DNA of 64,000 nucleotides from Pseudomonas sp. FP2309 (GTDB lineage Bacteria; Pseudomonadota; Gammaproteobacteria; Pseudomonadales; Pseudomonadaceae): NCBI RefSeq assembly GCF_030687575.1, contig NZ_CP117439.1:4331501-4395500 (forward strand), given 5' to 3'. The translations under genes and the position numbers were made by a program. The notes under the pieces are model-generated. The model was not told the origin of the DNA and searched no databases. It was given only the letters and a program-made list of their open reading frames with translations. Of this stretch, positions 61,513 through 64,000 are shown piece after piece (within the stretch, counting starts at the first letter, position 1; the number at the start of each line of letters is the position of its first letter).

Positions 61513-62934
61513 TTACTTCAACCCCGCGCTCGCAGGGTTCAGCGCTGCTTCAGAACGGCGCTTGTTCTTGACCCAGTAACACACCGCCATAAACGCCACC
61601 CACACCGGTATCGCGTACACCGACACCTGGATCCCCGGAATCATCAGCATGACCACCAGGATAAACACCACGAACGCCAGGCAGATGTAGTTGCCGTACG
61701 GGTACCACAGCGCCTTGAACAACGGCACCTGGCCGGTGCGGTTCATGTGCTGGCGGAACTTGAAGTGCGAGAAGCTGATCATCGCCCAGTTGATCACCAG
61801 CGTGGCCACCACCAGCGACATCAACAATTCCAGAGCGTGTTGCGGGATGAAGTAGTTCATCAGCACCGCCACCAGGGTGACCGCCGCCGAGGCGAGGATC
61901 GAGCGCACCGGTACGCCGCGTTTGTCGATCTTGGCCAGAGCCCTGGGCGCATCGCCCTGCTCGGCCATGCCCAGCAGCATGCGGCTGTTGCAGTAGGTGC
62001 CGCTGTTGTACACCGACAACGCCGCGGTCAGTACCACAAAGTTGAGGATGTGCGCGGCGGTGTTGCTGCCCAGCATGGAGAACACCTGCACGAACGGGCT
62101 GCCGCTGTAGGCATCGCCGGACGCGTTGAGGGTCGACAGCAGGCTGTCCCACGGCGTCAACGACAACAGCACCACCAATGCGCCGATGTAGAAGATCAGG
62201 ATGCGGTAGATCACCTGGTTGATCGCTTTGGGGATCACGGTGCGTGGCTGGTCGGCTTCGGCAGCGGTAAAACCGAGCATTTCCAGGCCGCCGAACGAGA
62301 ACATGATGATCGCCATGGCCATCACCAGGCCGCCGACGCCATGGGGGAAGAAGCCGCCGTGTTCCCACAGGTTGCTCACCGAGGCTTGCGGGCCGCCGCT
62401 GCCGCTGACCAGCAGGTAGCTGCCCAGGGCGATCATCCCGACGATGGCCACCACTTTGATGATCGCAAACCAGAATTCAGCCTCGCCGAACACTTTGACG
62501 TTGGCCAGGTTGATCAAGTTGATCAGCACGAAGAACGCCGCCGCCGAGACCCACGTCGGGATCTCCGGCCACCAGTAGTGCACGTATTTGCCGACGGCCG
62601 TCAGCTCCGACATCCCCACCAGGATGTACAGAATCCAGCAGTTCCAGCCCGACAGGAAGCCGGCAAAACCGCCCCAGTACTTGTGGGCAAAGTGGCTGAA
62701 GGAGCCGGCAACCGGCTCCTCGACGATCATTTCGCCGAGTTGGCGCATGATCATGAAGGCAATAAAGCCGCAGATCGCATAGCCCAGGATCATCGACGGA
62801 CCGGCGGATTTGAGCACCCCGGCCGAGCCCAGGAACAGGCCGGTACCGATGGCGCCACCGAGAGCGATCAACTGGATATGACGGTTTTTCAGGCCGCGTT
62901 TCAGCTCGCCCGAAGGGGAATGGGGTCCACTCAT
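61513..62934 (-). CDS. aroP: Aromatic amino acid permease AroP-like
   Basis: A 473-aa APC-superfamily permease with 12 membrane segments. LKRGLKNRHIQLIALGGAIGTGLFLGSA at the start is almost identical to AroP and relatives. FSFGGLEMLGFTAAEADQPRTVIPKAINQVIYRILIFYIGAL and LTAALSVYNSGTYCNSRMLLG are also present. It imports phenylalanine, tyrosine and tryptophan by proton symport, although close paralogues carry other amino acids. I use the ATG at 62934; a TTG six codons earlier is possible. Confidence 0.88.
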   Translation of the reverse strand: MSGPHSPSGELKRGLKNRHIQLIALGGAIGTGLFLGSAGVLKSAGPSMILGYAICGFIAFMIMRQLGEMIVEEPVAGSFSHFAHKYWGGFAGFLSGWNCWILYILVGMSELTAVGKYVHYWWPEIPTWVSAAAFFVLINLINLANVKVFGEAEFWFAIIKVVAIVGMIALGSYLLVSGSGGPQASVSNLWEHGGFFPHGVGGLVMAMAIIMFSFGGLEMLGFTAAEADQPRTVIPKAINQVIYRILIFYIGALVVLLSLTPWDSLLSTLNASGDAYSGSPFVQVFSMLGSNTAAHILNFVVLTAALSVYNSGTYCNSRMLLGMAEQGDAPRALAKIDKRGVPVRSILASAAVTLVAVLMNYFIPQHALELLMSLVVATLVINWAMISFSHFKFRQHMNRTGQVPLFKALWYPYGNYICLAFVVFILVVMLMIPGIQVSVYAIPVWVAFMAVCYWVKNKRRSEAALNPASAGLK

Positions 62935-63319
62935 GAAAAGGCTCTCACGCAAGGTTTGATGATGTTGAATGCAGGTTGCTGCCTTGAATTAACGACTCAA
63001 GCAGCGCCGCTCAAACCCCAGCGCAGGCACCAGGAGTACAGCGTCTTTCTAACGGTCATGCGTCACCTGTTTGTTTTTATCTGTGACGAAATCGAACCCG
63101 TCCGGCTCGTGGCAGGGCGGAGTGATCAGGGTGGGTACACCCAGAGGTCTTGGCCTTTTGCGTGGTTACGCAAGGGAGTCACAGTAAAACGCGGCGCATT
63201 GTACACCGCTCGACCGCTTACGCCCGCACCCGAAAGGTGCATGCGACGATCTGTCAGCTATTCCTTACAGCAAATGTCGACGCAATGAGCGCGAGGACCA
63301 AGCGTAAACTAATCGTTAC

Positions 63320-63338
63320 AACGCGGAAAATCCGCGTT
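63320..63338. promoter_or_regulatory. AACGCGGA-AAA-TCCGCGTT palindrome
   Basis: A perfect 8-bp inverted repeat, with GTTACAA occurring as a direct repeat at 63315-63321 and 63336-63342. It is a likely operator or a small hairpin, about 140 bases before the putative promoter. Confidence 0.45.
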
Positions 63339-63476
63339 ACAAATGTCACACGAAGGAAAATTGGCGAACGCACCCACCGGATAAATCGACACCGCCAGCT
63401 CTCTGAATTTCTTCAAGAAAAAACCTGCAGAAAAAACAGAAAAGAAAATTCAAATGAAACCGTGGCAATAAACATT

Positions 63477-63505
63477 TTGCATAAACCATGCGCCTCTCCT
63501 AGGTT
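63477..63505 (+). promoter_or_regulatory. Putative promoter of the peptide gene
   Basis: TTGCAT and TAGGTT are separated by 17 bases, 67 bases before the ATG of the peptide gene, following an A-rich upstream stretch. The -35 is good and the -10 moderate. Confidence 0.4.
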
Positions 63506-63571
63506 CATTCCACTTGCTGGCGAAGCTCGCTGGCGAGCCGTTCTCAAATACCGTCCTCTAGGAGATCCACC

Positions 63572-63709
63572 ATGCAAGCACTGGAAAACGACCTGGAAAC
63601 CGAACTGCAACTCGACGATTGGTTTGAAGCGCCGACCCACGACGCCGCCGTCGAAATGATGCAAGCCGACGCCGTCGTGCCATTCGGCACCGCGATGTGG
63701 CCGTTCTAA
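63572..63709 (+). CDS. 45-aa acidic peptide, possible RiPP precursor
   Basis: MQALENDLETELQLDDWFEA begins an acidic leader-like part (many Glu and Asp, no Cys). The end is a hydrophobic, aromatic tail, VVPFGTAMWPF. AGGAG lies seven bases before the ATG. A 10-bp GC stem follows, then another gene in the same direction. Short size, acidic N-part, distinctive C-terminus, strong RBS and attenuator-like hairpin resemble a modified-peptide precursor. I do not recognise the family; PqqA, mycofactocin and methanobactin precursors do not fit. Function is inferred from layout only. Confidence 0.6.
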   Translation: MQALENDLETELQLDDWFEAPTHDAAVEMMQADAVVPFGTAMWPF

Positions 63710-63725
63710 CCACCGGCAGGCATCC

Positions 63726-63751
63726 GGCGGGCGCCGCGCATGGCGCCCGCC
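63726..63751 (+). terminator. GC-rich hairpin after the peptide gene (attenuator-like)
   Basis: GGCGGGCGCC-GCGCAT-GGCGCCCGCC, a perfect 10-bp stem without T-tract, starts 17 bp after the stop. It could stabilise the peptide mRNA and limit read-through into the next gene. Confidence 0.65.
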
Positions 63752-63782
63752 CCCTTACCCAAGGCACAGAAGGACACCCGTC

Positions 63783-64000
63783 ATGGACAAGGCCCGCGCC
63801 GTCGAACACTTTCTCTACTACCTCGCCCATCACCCGGCCCTCAGCGGCGTGAGCTGCCCCACGGTGCTGCTGGGCCATACCGAGCGCTACGACGCCATCG
63901 CCCAGGCCATCACCCACAGCAGCGCCGCGCGCTTCAATGTCCAGAGGCAGCGCCTGGACCAGGCCGCCCCCGATACGCTGGCGCGAGCCATCGAGACGTG
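63783..64000 (+). CDS. Unidentified protein, N-terminal 72 residues (cut by window end)
   Basis: The frame begins MDKARAVEHFLYYLAHHPALSGVSCPTVLLGHTERYDAIAQAI and is open to the window edge. AAGGA lies about ten bases before the ATG, and it starts 73 bp after the peptide gene, so the two are probably one operon. No CxxxCxxC radical-SAM motif, kinase loop or membrane segment is visible in this part. I cannot name the family from these residues. Confidence 0.65.
   Translation, partial: MDKARAVEHFLYYLAHHPALSGVSCPTVLLGHTERYDAIAQAITHSSAARFNVQRQRLDQAAPDTLARAIET

Larger units (their letters stand above)
62935..63571. other. 637-bp intergenic region
   Basis: No convincing gene. It holds an AT-rich stretch (63410-63480), a palindrome at 63320-63338, a possible sigma-70 promoter at 63477-63505 and the leader of the 45-aa peptide gene. 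A long plus-strand frame (63150-63659) has odd basic composition and overlaps the peptide gene out of frame, so I do not call it. Confidence 0.5.

Noticed and set aside
61293..61571. 92-codon frame after the immunity remnant
   Set aside because: The first 30 residues look plausible, but the remainder reads through a hairpin and into the aroP end; no RBS or homology seen.
63150..63659. 169-codon frame upstream of the 45-aa peptide gene
   Set aside because: Its composition is Arg/Lys/Thr-rich, it spans an AT-rich regulatory stretch, and it overlaps the better-supported peptide gene in another frame.
1..64000. CRISPR arrays, insertion sequences, tRNA or rRNA genes
   Set aside because: I saw no regularly spaced repeats, transposase-like frames, cloverleaf sequences or rRNA segments. 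The repeats present are REP/BIME-type hairpins.

Overview
The window looks like chromosomal DNA of a Pseudomonas of the fluorescens group. The evidence is high GC, many REP/BIME-type hairpins built on TGTGGGAG...CTCCCACA, and gene blocks typical of the genus: argP-argO-sodB-bifA-icmP, zwf-pgl-eda with divergent hexR, the gtsABCD-oprB glucose uptake operon, and fadD2-fadD1 beside phaJ1. I see no rRNA, tRNA, CRISPR array, insertion sequence or replication origin.

Layout. 1-7.8 kb: the end of a chemoreceptor, a DUF1003 protein, a LysR gene facing a CTP-synthase-like amidotransferase gene broken by an in-frame TAA, a periplasmic GlpQ, a PepSY protein, a CorA/ZntB-type transporter and a PiT phosphate transporter. 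7.8-17.3 kb: a pxpA-pxpB-pxpC (5-oxoprolinase-like) operon with a divergent LysR, three more LysR/oxidoreductase/efflux units, a GNAT and alaC. 17.3-20.5 kb: gluconate permease, gluconokinase and GntR, with three GntR-type operators. 20.5-25.8 kb: a structured leader before a DUF6124 gene, a GST, small stress proteins, peptide deformylase and a YihY/BrkB protein. 25.8-31.4 kb: fadD1, fadD2, a lipase-like hydrolase and phaJ1. 33.6-45.7 kb: the glucose block (eda, pgl, zwf, hexR, mutarotase, oprB, gtsDCBA, an AGE-family epimerase). 46-56 kb: an epimerase, argP/argO, sodB, an hrp-box orphan small gene, bifA, icmP and trkH. 56-60 kb: AraC, DUF962, small proteins, MFS, arfB and a cytochrome c. 60.1-61.5 kb: an AT-richer accessory island with the C-terminal end of an S-type pyocin carrying a colicin E3-like rRNase domain, an intact E3-type immunity gene and a second, nonsense-mutated immunity gene. 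61.5-64 kb: aroP, then a 45-codon peptide gene with a strong RBS, a GC-rich hairpin and the start of another gene that runs off the window.

How it works together. Glucose enters through OprB and GtsABCD, is phosphorylated (glucokinase is not in view), and flows through Zwf, Pgl and Eda under HexR. Gluconate enters through GntP and GntK under GntR. Five of the sugar genes carry an A-rich Hfq/Crc-type motif next to the start codon, so catabolite repression probably coordinates them. FadD1/FadD2 activate fatty acids, and PhaJ1 can divert beta-oxidation intermediates to polyhydroxyalkanoate.

The least explained items are the 45-aa peptide locus at the right edge (RiPP-like layout), the repeated-loop RNA leader before the DUF6124 gene, the hrp-box orphan gene, the shared 20-bp operator before gtsA and the AGE gene, and the decaying pyocin/immunity island.
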